DNA of 54,271 bases from Hadesarchaea archaeon (GTDB lineage Archaea; Hadarchaeota; Hadarchaeia; Hadarchaeales; WYZ-LMO6). The stretch lies in NCBI GenBank assembly GCA_029259185.1, contig JAPDJF010000001.1:73156-127426 (forward strand), given 5' to 3'. Under the pieces are notes generated by a model. It searched no databases and had not been told where the DNA came from. It saw only the letters and a program-made list of their open reading frames with translations. Shown in pieces: positions 9,362 to 18,729 of the stretch (within the stretch, counting starts at the first letter, position 1; each line of letters starts with the position of its first letter). The position numbers and the translations under genes are program-made.

Positions 9362-10609
9362 ATGGATAGGATCGAGAGTATCTCCGCACGAAAAATACTG
9401 GACAGCCGGGGAAATCCCACGGTAGAGGTGGAGGTTAGAGGGGGGAAGGGAGTTGGCAGGGCAGCGGCCCCAGGCGGTGCCAGCAGGGGAAAACATGAAG
9501 TGATAGCATTTCCCCCAGGCGGGGTGGAGGTCTCCATCCGCCTGTTAGAGGAGACCGTACGTCCTGCGTTGGTGGGGGAGGAACTCGATTTCAAGCGGGT
9601 GGACACAGTGTTAAGAGAGCTCGATGGTACCTCCAACTTCGCTAAGATCGGAGGAAACTTAGCTGTGGCCATCTCGATGGCAACCGCCAAGGCCTCAGCC
9701 TCTTCGAGGGGCCTCCCTCTCTTCCGATGTTTGGGAGAAGGGGTGGTGTGTATCCCGTTCCCCCTCGGAAACGTGCTCGGGGGTGGAGCGCATGCGGGGA
9801 GGAATGCTCCAGACATCCAAGAGTTCTTGATAATACCTGTGGGGGCTAAAAAGTTCATCGACGCGGCTTTCGCAAATGCACGAGTGCACCGGAGGGTGAG
9901 AGAATACTTGGAGTTCGAGGACGAACGGTTTTCCGGTGGAAAAGGTGATGAGGGAGCTTGGGCCCCAAACCTAGACAACTCGAAGGCGCTGGAGGTGGTC
10001 GTCCGGGCTTGTGAGGAGATAAGTGGGGAGGTGGGATTCCAGATCAGACCCGGGCTGGATGTGGCTGCGAGCGAGTTGTACGATGAGCGTAGGGGAAAGT
10101 ATGTGTATAGTCGGGAAGGGGTAACCCGTGATGGGGGCGAGCAGGTGGATTACGTGGTGGATCTGATCAGGACCTACAAGCTTTTCTACGTTGAGGATCC
10201 TCTCCACCAAGAGGATTTCAAAGGGTTCTCCGAACTAACGAGCAAAGTTGGGGATAGATGTCTGGTGTGTGGAGATGATCTGTTCGTCACGAACGTGGAC
10301 AGGATAAGAAGGGGGGTGGAGGAAGGGGCTGCAAACGCTGTGATCGTGAAGCCAAACCAAGTTGGAACTCTGAGCGGTACGAGCGCAGCTATCGGGCTGG
10401 CCAAGCGGAACGGATGGTTACCGGTGATGTCCCATCGCTCGGGAGAGACCACGGATGAGACGATCTCTCACCTAGCGGTGGGGTGGGGATGTCCCATAAT
10501 AAAAACAGGAGTGGTAGGGGGCGAACGGATAGCAAAGCTCAATGAGCTGATCCGGATAGAGGAAGAACTCGGAGAAAAAGCTGGAATGGCGAAATTGCAG
10601 AACATTTGA
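9362..10609 (+). CDS. eno: Enolase (phosphopyruvate hydratase)
   Basis: Interconverts 2-phosphoglycerate and phosphoenolpyruvate in glycolysis and gluconeogenesis. The 415-residue protein shows ILDSRGNPTVEVEV, the loop GGASRGKHE, GGGAHAGRNAPDIQEFL with the catalytic Glu region, metal-ligand Asp in YYVEDP-like FYVEDPLHQEDF, CGDDLFVTN, catalytic Lys in VIVKPNQVGT, and SHRSGETTD. ATG 9362 is chosen over the overlapping TTG 9359. It begins the block eno-rpsB-memo-ipk that is conserved in many archaea, although a separate TATA-like element precedes rpsB. Confidence 0.96.
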   Translation: MDRIESISARKILDSRGNPTVEVEVRGGKGVGRAAAPGGASRGKHEVIAFPPGGVEVSIRLLEETVRPALVGEELDFKRVDTVLRELDGTSNFAKIGGNLAVAISMATAKASASSRGLPLFRCLGEGVVCIPFPLGNVLGGGAHAGRNAPDIQEFLIIPVGAKKFIDAAFANARVHRRVREYLEFEDERFSGGKGDEGAWAPNLDNSKALEVVVRACEEISGEVGFQIRPGLDVAASELYDERRGKYVYSREGVTRDGGEQVDYVVDLIRTYKLFYVEDPLHQEDFKGFSELTSKVGDRCLVCGDDLFVTNVDRIRRGVEEGAANAVIVKPNQVGTLSGTSAAIGLAKRNGWLPVMSHRSGETTDETISHLAVGWGCPIIKTGVVGGERIAKLNELIRIEEELGEKAGMAKLQNI

Positions 10610-10632
10610 TTCATTCACGATGGATGAAGATA

Positions 10633-10641
10633 GATTTATGT
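10633..10641 (+). promoter_or_regulatory. Putative TATA box for rpsB operon
   Basis: GATTTATGT centred about 26 bases before ATG 10663. It would drive the compact rpsB-memo-ipk-fni-rnj-idsA-gltX run. Confidence 0.4.
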
Positions 10642-10662
10642 TACGAACCCGATTAATCCTCT

Positions 10663-11322
10663 ATGGGCGATGAGATGAGTTCAGGCAAGTTTGAAATGGA
10701 GGAGCTCGCGGGAGTGGAGATGCTTGTGGATCTCGAAACGTATCTCTCCTGTGGGGTCCACATCGGAACTAGGCAGAAAACTGGATCCATGGAACCCTAT
10801 ATCTATCGGGTTCGCCCCGACAGGATATACATACTTGACGTGAGGAAAACGGATGCGAAAATACGCGTGGCCGCCAAGATGCTCGCGAGGGAGGATCCGG
10901 AAAGAGTTCTCGCGGTTTCGGCTAGGCAGTATGCTCAGCAGCCGGTTCAGAAGTTCTGTGAGGTTACTCGAATGAGGCCCATGACCGGGAGGTTCATCCC
11001 TGGAACCTTGACGAATCCCTCTTATAGTGGGTACATGGAGCCTTCTCTCCTCATCCTCGCAGATCCTATGGCGGATGCGCAGCCATTGAGTGAGGCAGCA
11101 AGGGTGGGAATACCTGTTATAGGGCTGTGTGACACGGACAACGAAACATCGGACATAGATCTGGTGATCCCAACCAACAACAGAGGAAAGCGTGCCCTCG
11201 CATTGGTTTACTGGTTGCTTGCCCGCCAAGTCTTAAGGGAAAGGAATGAGCTCGCACTCGACACACCATTTCCCATCCCCATCGAGGACTTTCAGAGCAA
11301 ACCAAAGGAGGCTGTAAAGTGA
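10663..11322 (+). CDS. rps2: Small ribosomal subunit protein S2
   Basis: Archaeal S2, a late-binding protein of the small subunit. Family segments: LSCGVHIGTRQKTGSMEPYIYRVRPD (seen as CGVHIGTRQKTG then MEPYIYRVRPD), YILDVRKTD, VSARQYAQQPVQKFCEVT, GRFIPGTLTNP, EPSLLILADPMADAQPL, and IGLCDTDNETSDIDLVIPTNN. Length 219 aa is normal. First gene of an overlapping operon; its TGA overlaps the GTG start of the MEMO gene. Confidence 0.96.
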   Translation: MGDEMSSGKFEMEELAGVEMLVDLETYLSCGVHIGTRQKTGSMEPYIYRVRPDRIYILDVRKTDAKIRVAAKMLAREDPERVLAVSARQYAQQPVQKFCEVTRMRPMTGRFIPGTLTNPSYSGYMEPSLLILADPMADAQPLSEAARVGIPVIGLCDTDNETSDIDLVIPTNNRGKRALALVYWLLARQVLRERNELALDTPFPIPIEDFQSKPKEAVK

Positions 11323-12161
11323 TCCGCTCCCCGGTGGTGGCAGGTGCGTTTTACGAGAGGGATCCGGTTTCGCTCACCGCTCAGATCGAGTGGTGTTACA
11401 AACACTCTCACGGCCCCCGTCGGCTTCCAAAGGTAGGATCCGGCCCCCGTAAAGTGTTGGGACTGGTGTCCCCGCACGCGGGCTATGTATATTCCGGTCC
11501 GGTAGCTGCTCACGGCTACGCTTTGCTCGCCCGAGGGGGGTCCGTGGAGTCGGTGGTGGTGATAGGCCCAAATCACACCGGAATGGGTTCAGGTGTTTCC
11601 GTCTCCCCCCACCAGAAGTGGAGAACTCCGCTCGGTGATGTGGAGGTGGATACGGAACTATCGAATTCAATAAGGGAAGCTTGTGACATACTGGATTCGG
11701 ATGAACTCGCTCACATGCGTGAGCACTCGATCGAGGTGCAGTTGCCTTTCTTGCAGCATCTTTTTGGTTCAAGATTCAAGCTCGTCGCGATATGCATGAT
11801 GCTTCAAGACGAGAAGACGAGTGAAGAGGTTGGCACCGCTCTCGGGAGGGTGCTAAAGGGAAGAGACGCCGTTATCATCGCCTCCACCGATTTTACACAT
11901 TACGAACCCCAAGAGAGGGCTAGGGCCAAAGACGAGAAGGCCATAGGTCGAATTCTGTCACTCGACTGGCGGGGGCTCTTACGCGCGGTGGAAAGCGAAG
12001 GCATAACGATGTGTGGGTATGGTCCGGTTGCTACCATGATCCGTGCAACGCTTGAGCTCGGGGCGAAAAAAGGGGAGCTGTTGAAGTACGCGACGAGTGG
12101 GGATACCGCCGGTCCCATGCCCGAGGTCGTGGGTTATGGGTCTTTGGCCATCTTGAGATGA
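11319..12161 (+). CDS. MEMO1 family protein
   Basis: A 280-residue MEMO-family protein related in fold to class III extradiol dioxygenases. Visible are RSPVVAGAFYERDP, LVSPHAGYVYSGPVAAHGY, VIGPNHTGMG, EHSIEVQLPFLQHLF, STDFTHYEP and CGYGPVATM, with the three His residues that hold a metal in this fold. Biochemical function in archaea is not settled. The gene sits between rpsB and isopentenyl phosphate kinase, as in many archaea. Mevalonate kinase often lies between MEMO and IPK, but here the two are separated by only four bases. Confidence 0.92.
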   Translation: MIRSPVVAGAFYERDPVSLTAQIEWCYKHSHGPRRLPKVGSGPRKVLGLVSPHAGYVYSGPVAAHGYALLARGGSVESVVVIGPNHTGMGSGVSVSPHQKWRTPLGDVEVDTELSNSIREACDILDSDELAHMREHSIEVQLPFLQHLFGSRFKLVAICMMLQDEKTSEEVGTALGRVLKGRDAVIIASTDFTHYEPQERARAKDEKAIGRILSLDWRGLLRAVESEGITMCGYGPVATMIRATLELGAKKGELLKYATSGDTAGPMPEVVGYGSLAILR

Positions 12162-12165
12162 CTCC

Positions 12166-12954
12166 ATGCGACCGGTCGTGGTGAAACTCGGGGGAAGCGT
12201 GATCACGGACAAGACCAGGGAGTTTTCGATCCGAAAGACCACCGTGAGGAGACTCGCCAAGGAGCTTAAAGTTGAGGAGAGAATGGTGCTCGTCCATGGG
12301 GGGGGCTCCTTCGGGCATCCACTCGCCCGACGCTACAAGCTAAACGAGGGGTTTAAACACCAGCGACAGCTGATGGGGTTCGCCAAAGTTCAGAGGGCAA
12401 TGATCCTGCTCAACTCTTACATCTTGGAGGAGCTTCACCGGGCCGGAATCCCAGCGGTCTCCGTACAGCCCTCTGCGTGCGCGATAGTCGAAAACGGGAG
12501 GATAAGATCCATGGAATTGGATCCGATCAAAAAGCTCATGGATCTCCGGATTTTGCCAGTTTTATACGGGGACGCTGTCGTAGATATGAAACGAGGAATG
12601 GGCATACTGTCGGGGGATCAGCTCGTGGTCCATCTAGCTTTGAATCTCAATGCCTCGCGTGTCGTGCTTGGGGTGGATGTGGATGGTGTCTTCACCTCCG
12701 ATCCAAAGCTGAACCCTGAGGCCGAGTTGATCGGAGAGATCACTCCTGAGAGCTGGAGGAGGATTCGGTCCCGCATCTCAGTCTCGAGCGGCTCGGACGT
12801 GACGGGAGGGATGTTTGGAAAGGTTAGGGAACTCCTGACCTTGGCGAGATGGGGGATAGAAGCCCAAGTGGTGAACGCAGGGAAGAGGGGTGTCCTAAGG
12901 AGAGCGATATGCGGAGATCGAGGGCTCGGAACCCTGATAACCGTGGGTGAGTGA
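12166..12954 (+). CDS. ipk: Isopentenyl phosphate kinase
   Basis: Phosphorylates isopentenyl phosphate to IPP, the last kinase step of the modified archaeal mevalonate pathways. The amino-acid-kinase fold protein (262 aa) has VVKLGGSVITDK, VLVHGGGSFGHPLARRY with the catalytic His directly after FG (residue 51), a lid region GFKHQRQL, YGDAVVD, ILSGDQLVVHLA and VDGVFTSDPK. SSGSDVTGGMFGKV is the family C-terminal motif. Genes on both sides belong to isoprenoid or ribosome functions. It pairs logically with the aconitase X/UbiD operon at 45.2-48.6 kb, which should supply isopentenyl phosphate. Confidence 0.95.
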   Translation: MRPVVVKLGGSVITDKTREFSIRKTTVRRLAKELKVEERMVLVHGGGSFGHPLARRYKLNEGFKHQRQLMGFAKVQRAMILLNSYILEELHRAGIPAVSVQPSACAIVENGRIRSMELDPIKKLMDLRILPVLYGDAVVDMKRGMGILSGDQLVVHLALNLNASRVVLGVDVDGVFTSDPKLNPEAELIGEITPESWRRIRSRISVSSGSDVTGGMFGKVRELLTLARWGIEAQVVNAGKRGVLRRAICGDRGLGTLITVGE

Positions 12955-12955
12955 G

Positions 12956-14038
12956 ATGGGAAACATAAGCCAGAGGAAGAGAACTCACGTAGATGTCTGC
13001 CTGGAAAAGGATGTAGAGATGATGTGGACCACTCCTGGGTTCGAAGAGATCTTCTTCGTCCACGAGGCTCTTCCAGAGATAAACTTCGACGAAGTGGATC
13101 TCGAGACTTCATTTTTGGGTAAAGAACTCAGAGCCCCCCTGCTCATCTCGCCGATGACGGGGGGGTATGAGTACGGAAGAAAGCTCAACATGGTGCTCGC
13201 TAGGGTGGCGGAGGAATTCGGACTCGCATTCGGTGTTGGAAGCCAGAGAGCGGCGATAGAGGATCCGAAGCTTGAGAAAACCTATCAGGTGAGGGAGGTT
13301 GCTCCCACCACCCTGCTCGTGGCGAATTTGGGCATATCACAGTTTTCCGAAAGAGGGGTGGAAGAGGCAAAAAGGGCAGTTGAAATGATAGATGCGGATG
13401 CACTTTCGATCCACCTCAACCCCCTTCAAGAGGTCATCCAACCAGAGGGGCAACCAGACTACCGGGGGGCCCTCCGATACTTCCGAAATATCTGTGCGGG
13501 TGTGGGACTTCCGGTTATAGCCAAAGAAACCGGGGCTGGTATAAACTCTGGCGTTGCTAGGAAGCTCGTCAGGGCAGGAGCTTCTGCTATAGATGTGAGT
13601 GGAGCGGGGGGCACCTCTTGGGCGGGAGTGGAGACCCTCAGGGAATCGCCTCGGGCCCACCTAGGTCGCACGTTTTGGGAATGGGGGATTCCAACCGCGG
13701 TCTGTACCGCGGAGGTGGCCCGCTCGGTGAGCGTGCCGGTGATCGCAAGCGGGGGGATACGTTCAGGGTTGGATGCAGCGAAGGCAATAGCACTTGGTGC
13801 GGATCTCGTGGGTGTGGCTCTCCCTCTTCTGCGTATGGCATCTCGTGGTCGGAAAGCGGTGGAGAGATGGGTGGAGAGATTCCTTCAAGAGATGCGTCTG
13901 GCGATGTTCCTGACAGGGAGTCCGGACTTGAAGAAACTCAAGAAGGTTCCACTTGTGGTCACGGGCAAGATGCGTGACTGGTTTCTCGCCCGAGGGATAA
14001 AAATAAAACTAAGGAAAAGTGGGGGGCCGGGTGGATGA
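12956..14038 (+). CDS. fni: Isopentenyl-diphosphate delta-isomerase, type 2 (FMN)
   Basis: Flavin-dependent isomerase converting IPP to DMAPP. Family signatures: an N-terminal RKRTHVDVCLEKDVE, PLLISPMTGG, GVGSQRAAIEDP, NLGISQ, SIHLNPLQEVIQPEG, VIAKETGAGI, IDVSGAGGTSWAGVE and VIASGGIRSGLDAAKAIALGAD with FMN-phosphate contacts. ATG 12956 (360 aa) has GGTGA five bases upstream and slightly follows the ipk stop; GTG 12947 is a less likely start. The 3' end overlaps the RNase J gene by four bases (ATGA). Confidence 0.95.
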   Translation: MGNISQRKRTHVDVCLEKDVEMMWTTPGFEEIFFVHEALPEINFDEVDLETSFLGKELRAPLLISPMTGGYEYGRKLNMVLARVAEEFGLAFGVGSQRAAIEDPKLEKTYQVREVAPTTLLVANLGISQFSERGVEEAKRAVEMIDADALSIHLNPLQEVIQPEGQPDYRGALRYFRNICAGVGLPVIAKETGAGINSGVARKLVRAGASAIDVSGAGGTSWAGVETLRESPRAHLGRTFWEWGIPTAVCTAEVARSVSVPVIASGGIRSGLDAAKAIALGADLVGVALPLLRMASRGRKAVERWVERFLQEMRLAMFLTGSPDLKKLKKVPLVVTGKMRDWFLARGIKIKLRKSGGPGG

Positions 14039-15357
14039 TCGAGATCTTGCCACTAGGTGGTCTAGGAGAGGTGGGAAGAAACATGACTGCGGTAAGGTTC
14101 GACGATCAGTGGGTGATCATAGATATGGGTATAAGGCTGGATGCAGTTCAGGCCTTCGAGGATCTGGACATAAGCGGGATGAGTTCAGAGGAGCTCGTCA
14201 ACATAAATGCAATTCCAGATGATAGGCTGGTCCGCAAACGCAACGTGCGAGCGATCGTGCTCACCCATGGTCACTTGGATCACATAGGGGCAGTGGGCAA
14301 GCTAGCCCACGCCTACGATGCGCCCATTTATGGTACCCCTTTCACGATAGAACTCGTGAAGAAGCTGGTGTGGGAGGAGAGAACCGTCAAGCCCAAACAG
14401 GAGTTCGTGAAGGTGAGCCCGGGGGATCGGATTGAAATAGGCGATCTAGAGATAAGTTTTTATCATGCGACCCACAGCATCCCCCAGACGGTTTTCGTGA
14501 TGTTGAGGATGGGGGAACGGGCGGTCCTGTGTGCAAGCGATTTCAAGCTGGATGGAGCCCCCCTCTTGGGTCCTCCAGCGGATCTGGATGAGCTACATCG
14601 GGTGGGGAGAGAGGGTGTGAGCATTGCGCTGGTTGGATCGGTGAGGGTCGACGAGCCTGGTCCTACGGGGAGCGAGGCGAAGGCGAGGAGTATGCTTGAA
14701 GAAACGATGGAGAAGGCGAACTCCGGTGGCAAAGCTCTCTTAGCCACCACATTTTCTTCCCACATAGCGAGAATAAAATCCATGGTAGATATTTCCTTCC
14801 AATTGGGTCGTGTGCCAGTGTTGGTTGGAAGGTCTCTCCGGAGCTACGTTTCAACGGCTTTGAAACTCGGTTTGGTTTCCTTACCAGAGGAGGTTTCGAT
14901 GTATGGAAGTCCGGAATCGATGAGAAAATTTTTGAAAAAAGCCAACGGTTCAAAAGGGGATTACGTGGTTATATGCACGGGTCACCAAGGTGAGCCTGGA
15001 TCGATTCTCAGCAGGATAGCGGATAGGCAACTCCCGTTCAGGATAAGCTCGGGGGATCAGGTCATATTTTCGGTGAGCGTGATCCCTAATCCGATAAACC
15101 AGAGCAATAGGGAACTCCTCGAAACAAAGCTCTTAGCCCAAGGTGCGAGGGTATATCGGGACGTCCATGTCTCCGGACACGCGGCGCGTGCCGACACGGC
15201 GGAATTTTTGAGATTGGTATCACCCGAGCATCTGGTTCCCTGTCATGGTACCCCGGAGAAGCTGAAGGCGATGGCCGCATTGGGTAGGGAACTCGGTTAT
15301 GGGAGACCCAACATCCACCTGCTCGAAAATGGTAGCTCGTTGAGGTTGTTCACGTGA
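14035..15357 (+). CDS. rnj: Archaeal RNase J (beta-CASP metallo-beta-lactamase ribonuclease)
   Basis: A 440-residue 5'-3' exoribonuclease-type protein. Metal-binding motifs are present: Asp in VIIDMGIR, THGHLDHIGA (residues 77-86), ATHSIP, SDFKLD, and the C-terminal HVSGHA and PCHG. Beta-CASP domain lies in the middle. The segment that reads DSTR or DTTR in many RNase J proteins reads VGSVRV here, followed by the normal EPGPTGSE; this replaces an otherwise conserved acidic residue with Gly. RNase J between fni and idsA is a widespread archaeal arrangement. Overlaps both neighbours by four bases. Confidence 0.93.
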   Translation: MIEILPLGGLGEVGRNMTAVRFDDQWVIIDMGIRLDAVQAFEDLDISGMSSEELVNINAIPDDRLVRKRNVRAIVLTHGHLDHIGAVGKLAHAYDAPIYGTPFTIELVKKLVWEERTVKPKQEFVKVSPGDRIEIGDLEISFYHATHSIPQTVFVMLRMGERAVLCASDFKLDGAPLLGPPADLDELHRVGREGVSIALVGSVRVDEPGPTGSEAKARSMLEETMEKANSGGKALLATTFSSHIARIKSMVDISFQLGRVPVLVGRSLRSYVSTALKLGLVSLPEEVSMYGSPESMRKFLKKANGSKGDYVVICTGHQGEPGSILSRIADRQLPFRISSGDQVIFSVSVIPNPINQSNRELLETKLLAQGARVYRDVHVSGHAARADTAEFLRLVSPEHLVPCHGTPEKLKAMAALGRELGYGRPNIHLLENGSSLRLFT

Positions 15358-16349
15358 GCGTCGCCGATTATGTAAACAGGAAGGCACCGCTCATCGAGAG
15401 GGTCATCGACCAGCTCTTGCCCCCAAACATGCGACCGATGGTTCTCGCCAGAGCTTCTAGGCACCTGATCAAAGCTGGAGGGAAAAGGCTTCGCCCGTGT
15501 TTGGTCATAGCGGGTTGCGAAGTTGTGGGTGGGAAGGCGCGTGATGCCCTTGAGGCAGCGGCTGCCATTGAATTCCTGCACACGTTTTCTTTGATTCACG
15601 ATGATATCATGGATCACGGGGAGTTAAGAAGGAACGTTAGGACCGTTCATCTCCTGTGGGGAGAGCCAATAGCTATCGTAGCGGGAGATGCTCTCTTTGC
15701 GAAAGTTTTCGAAGCAATCGCGGTGAACGCTAGGCGCCTCAAGCTCGACGGTGCCCGGACGGCGGAACTCTTCAGAATCTTGAGCACGGCCAGCTTCGAG
15801 TTGAGCCGAGGACAGGCACTTGATCTCCTTTTCGCTAATCGAAAAGCACTGAGTGAGGAGGAGTACATAGAGATGGTGGGTTTGAAAACCGGTGCACTCA
15901 TGAAAGCCTCTGTGATGGTGGGCGGGATCATCGGAGGTGGTGGGCACACCGAGGTGAGGCTGTTGGGGGAATACGGGAAGTCTCTGGGGGTAGCGTTTCA
16001 GGTTCAGGACGATATACTAGGATTGGTGGGGGAAGAGGGAGAACTCGGTAAACCGGTGGGATCGGATCTAGTCGAGGGCAAACGTACTCTCCCAGTCCTC
16101 ATGGCCATGCGGATGCTTAAGGGCAAAGAGCGCTCTAAGCTTCTCAGAACCCTCGGAAACCCGAGGGCTAGGGAGGAGGTTAGGGAGGTCGTGGACATCC
16201 TTCGGGAGAGGGGGATAATCGAGGGGGCTAGGGAGAAAGCACTTGAGTTCTCGAAGAGGGCGAGGTCAAAGGTCGGGGGATTCAAGGATTCCGAAGCCCG
16301 GAGATTTTTACTCGAGCTAACAGAGTTTGTGATCGAACGGCGGTCGTAG
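15354..16349 (+). CDS. idsA: Geranylgeranyl diphosphate synthase (polyprenyl synthase)
   Basis: Condenses IPP with allylic diphosphates to make the C20 precursor of archaeal membrane lipids. The 331-residue all-alpha protein has the first Asp motif in LIHDDIMD and the second in FQVQDDILG, plus GGKRLRP and GQALDLLF. A Phe five positions before the first Asp motif (HTFSLIHDD) is the position known to set C20 length in archaeal enzymes, which favours GGPP over longer products. GTG 15354 overlaps the rnj stop. With ipk and fni it makes a short isoprenoid cassette. Confidence 0.93.
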   Translation: MSVADYVNRKAPLIERVIDQLLPPNMRPMVLARASRHLIKAGGKRLRPCLVIAGCEVVGGKARDALEAAAAIEFLHTFSLIHDDIMDHGELRRNVRTVHLLWGEPIAIVAGDALFAKVFEAIAVNARRLKLDGARTAELFRILSTASFELSRGQALDLLFANRKALSEEEYIEMVGLKTGALMKASVMVGGIIGGGGHTEVRLLGEYGKSLGVAFQVQDDILGLVGEEGELGKPVGSDLVEGKRTLPVLMAMRMLKGKERSKLLRTLGNPRAREEVREVVDILRERGIIEGAREKALEFSKRARSKVGGFKDSEARRFLLELTEFVIERRS

Positions 16350-16359
16350 GTAGAGGAGT

Positions 16360-18051
16360 TTGGAAGGGATACGCGGGCTGGTGTGTAGGCTCGTTTTGGA
16401 GAATGCGATTGAGCACAAGGGAAAGGCCGAAGTGGACTCAGTGGTCAGGAGACTCGCAGCGGAACTCCCTGAACTCCGCCCCAAGCTCAAGGAGGTTCTT
16501 CCGCTGGTGAGGGAGATCGTTTCCGAGGTGAATGCCCTCTCTCACGAGGAGCAGATCGGGAGGTTGCGGGAATACGGTCCGTTGGAAAGACCAAAGCGAA
16601 TGAGGAGGGAGGGGTTGCCCGAGCTACCCGAAGTGGAGAAGTATGAGCAGATCGTTACGAGGTTCGCACCGAATCCAAACGGTCCTCTACACTTGGGTCA
16701 TGTGCGCGCAGCTTTGCTTAGTTACGAATATGCTCGGATGTACGGTGGGAAGTTCATCCTGCGATTTGAGGACACGAATCCTGTGAACGCTAGATTGGAT
16801 ATGTATGAGTTGATCAAGGAGGATCTCAGGTGGTTAGGGATAGAGTGGGATGAAGAGTTCGTTCAATCGGATCGGATGGAGCTCTATTACCGAATAGCAG
16901 AGAGGTTGCTTGAAGGAGGTAAAGCATACGTCTGTACATGTGAGGTCGAGAATTTCAGGGGCTTACGGGACAAGGGAGAGCCGTGCCCCTGCAGGGAGCT
17001 ACGGGTGGAGGAGCACATGGTGAGGTGGAGGAGGATGGTGGGAGGAAAGTATGAGGAAGGTGAGGCGGTGATGCGTTTGAAAACGGATCTTCGACACCCG
17101 AACCCAGCGGTCAGGGACTGGCCTGCTTTCAGAGTGGTGAAGTCACCCCATCCTAGGGTGGGCATGCGGTACAACGCTTGGCCCCTCTACAATTTCTCGG
17201 TTTCAGTGGACGATCATGAGATGGGGATAACCCATATCATAAGGGGAAAGGAGCATGAGGTGAACGAACTCAGACAACGAGCCCTCTTCAAGTACTTGGG
17301 CTGGAGGTACCCCACGGTGGTCCAGTACGGCAGACTAACACTGGCGGGGATGAAGCTCAGCAAAACAGAAATAGTGAACTCGGTTAGGAGGGGGGAGCTT
17401 TCAGGTTACGACGATGTGAGACTCGGTACCCTGTCCGCCCTCCGAAGGCGTGGGTTCCTCCCTCAAGCTATCAGGAGGGTGATTATGGAGGTGGGTCTGA
17501 CTACGGTTGACGCCTCGGTGAGCTGGGAAGGGTTGGCAGCCTTTAACCGGAAACTCGTGGATGATATCGCGAACAGATACTTCTTCGTACCAGGCGGGGT
17601 CGAGCTCTCGATCCTGAAGGCTCCTGAGATCTCGGAAGTGGAGGTACCACTGCATCCATCCCACCCCGAGCGTGGGAAACGGAGGATCCCTCTCCGAGCA
17701 GAGGAGGGGAAACTTCTAGTTCGGATATCCAGAGTGGATTTGGACTCGTTAGAAGAGGGGAAAACCTTTCGCCTGAAGGACTTCATGAACGTCGTTCTGA
17801 AGTCGAAATCCCCGCCTGAAGCGGAGTTTCACAGCATGTCTTTGATGCCAAACGTCCCAAAGATCCAGTGGGTGCCGGAAAGAGGGGTTGAAGTGGATGT
17901 CTTGAAACCCGATGGATCCGTGGAGAAGGGGGTGGCAGAACCCGGAGTAGCAGGCCTGATTCCGGGTGAGCTAGTTCAGTTTGAGAGGTACGGTTTCGTG
18001 AAGATAGAGAAGGTCGGGGAGAGGGTATCGGCAGTGTTCACCCATAAATAG
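16360..18051 (+). CDS. gltX: Glutamyl-tRNA synthetase (archaeal type)
   Basis: Class I synthetase charging tRNA-Glu; archaeal forms may also serve tRNA-Gln through the transamidation route. Shows TRFAPNPNGPLHLGHVRAAL (HIGH motif), RFEDTNP, WLGIEWDE, a Cys-rich zinc-like segment CTCEVENF and CPCRE, and GMKLSKTEI (KMSKS equivalent). The beta-barrel anticodon domain follows, as in the archaeal/eukaryotic type. Length 563 aa is normal. Start is TTG 16360 with GAGGAG very close upstream; no better start is visible. Last gene of the tight operon that begins at rpsB. Confidence 0.95.
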   Translation: MEGIRGLVCRLVLENAIEHKGKAEVDSVVRRLAAELPELRPKLKEVLPLVREIVSEVNALSHEEQIGRLREYGPLERPKRMRREGLPELPEVEKYEQIVTRFAPNPNGPLHLGHVRAALLSYEYARMYGGKFILRFEDTNPVNARLDMYELIKEDLRWLGIEWDEEFVQSDRMELYYRIAERLLEGGKAYVCTCEVENFRGLRDKGEPCPCRELRVEEHMVRWRRMVGGKYEEGEAVMRLKTDLRHPNPAVRDWPAFRVVKSPHPRVGMRYNAWPLYNFSVSVDDHEMGITHIIRGKEHEVNELRQRALFKYLGWRYPTVVQYGRLTLAGMKLSKTEIVNSVRRGELSGYDDVRLGTLSALRRRGFLPQAIRRVIMEVGLTTVDASVSWEGLAAFNRKLVDDIANRYFFVPGGVELSILKAPEISEVEVPLHPSHPERGKRRIPLRAEEGKLLVRISRVDLDSLEEGKTFRLKDFMNVVLKSKSPPEAEFHSMSLMPNVPKIQWVPERGVEVDVLKPDGSVEKGVAEPGVAGLIPGELVQFERYGFVKIEKVGERVSAVFTHK

Positions 18052-18110
18052 AAAGGTCATGAGTTTGACAGTTGGAGGGATCGTTTCCGAGAACTCTAGG
18101 GGGGAGTAAC

Positions 18111-18677
18111 GTGGGTGTTAGGAAGGTGGCTTGGGGGATCACGGGGAGTGGGGATAGGCTTTCTGAGATCGTCGGGGAGATGAGGAGGATCAAAGAAAGA
18201 TACGGGGAGGTGGAGATCAGGGTTTTCCTTTCCAAAGCTGGAGAGCGGGTGGTTAAAATGTATAAGCTCTGGGATGAACTGGGAGATGCCTTCGGGGATT
18301 TATTGGTGGAGCAAGATCCGAATACACCATTCCTCGCGGGGGCACTCCAAACCGGAGTGTACGAATTCTTTCTCATAGCCCCCGCAACCTCTAACACCGT
18401 GGCCAAGTTGGTAGTGGGGATCGCAGATTCTCTGATCACGAATTCAGCGATCCAAGCACTCAAGGTCTACCCCCCTGTCCCCGTCTACGTCATGCCATGT
18501 GACTTGGCGGAAGGATTTGTCGTGACAAGGCTTCCGACCGGCAAGGAGCTGAAGCTCAGGATCCGAAGAGAGGATGTGGAAAATGTGCGGAGACTCATGG
18601 GGATGGAAGGGGTGAAGGTTCTGAAAGGAGTTGATGAACTATGGGCGGTCTTTCGTGGACACTTCGGGAGCCCATGA
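18111..18677 (+). CDS. afpA: Archaeoflavoprotein AfpA-like flavoprotein
   Basis: A 188-residue protein of the flavoprotein (UbiX/Lot6-type, HFCD) superfamily, with VAWGITGSGDRL at the N-terminus, FLSKAGERVVKMYKLW, ALQTGVYEFFLIAPATSNTV and ADSLITNSAIQ, which match archaeoflavoprotein AfpA. Known members bind FMN and pass electrons from ferredoxin; the target here is unknown. GTG 18111 has a GGGGGAG ribosome site; the longer in-frame TTG start at 18072 adds a non-conserved tail. Separated from gltX by 59 bases. Confidence 0.8.
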   Translation: MGVRKVAWGITGSGDRLSEIVGEMRRIKERYGEVEIRVFLSKAGERVVKMYKLWDELGDAFGDLLVEQDPNTPFLAGALQTGVYEFFLIAPATSNTVAKLVVGIADSLITNSAIQALKVYPPVPVYVMPCDLAEGFVVTRLPTGKELKLRIRREDVENVRRLMGMEGVKVLKGVDELWAVFRGHFGSP

Positions 18678-18729
18678 GCCAATGTTGGTCTTCCCCTCTC
18701 CGATAGAGTTAAAATGGGTTCAAACTTAA

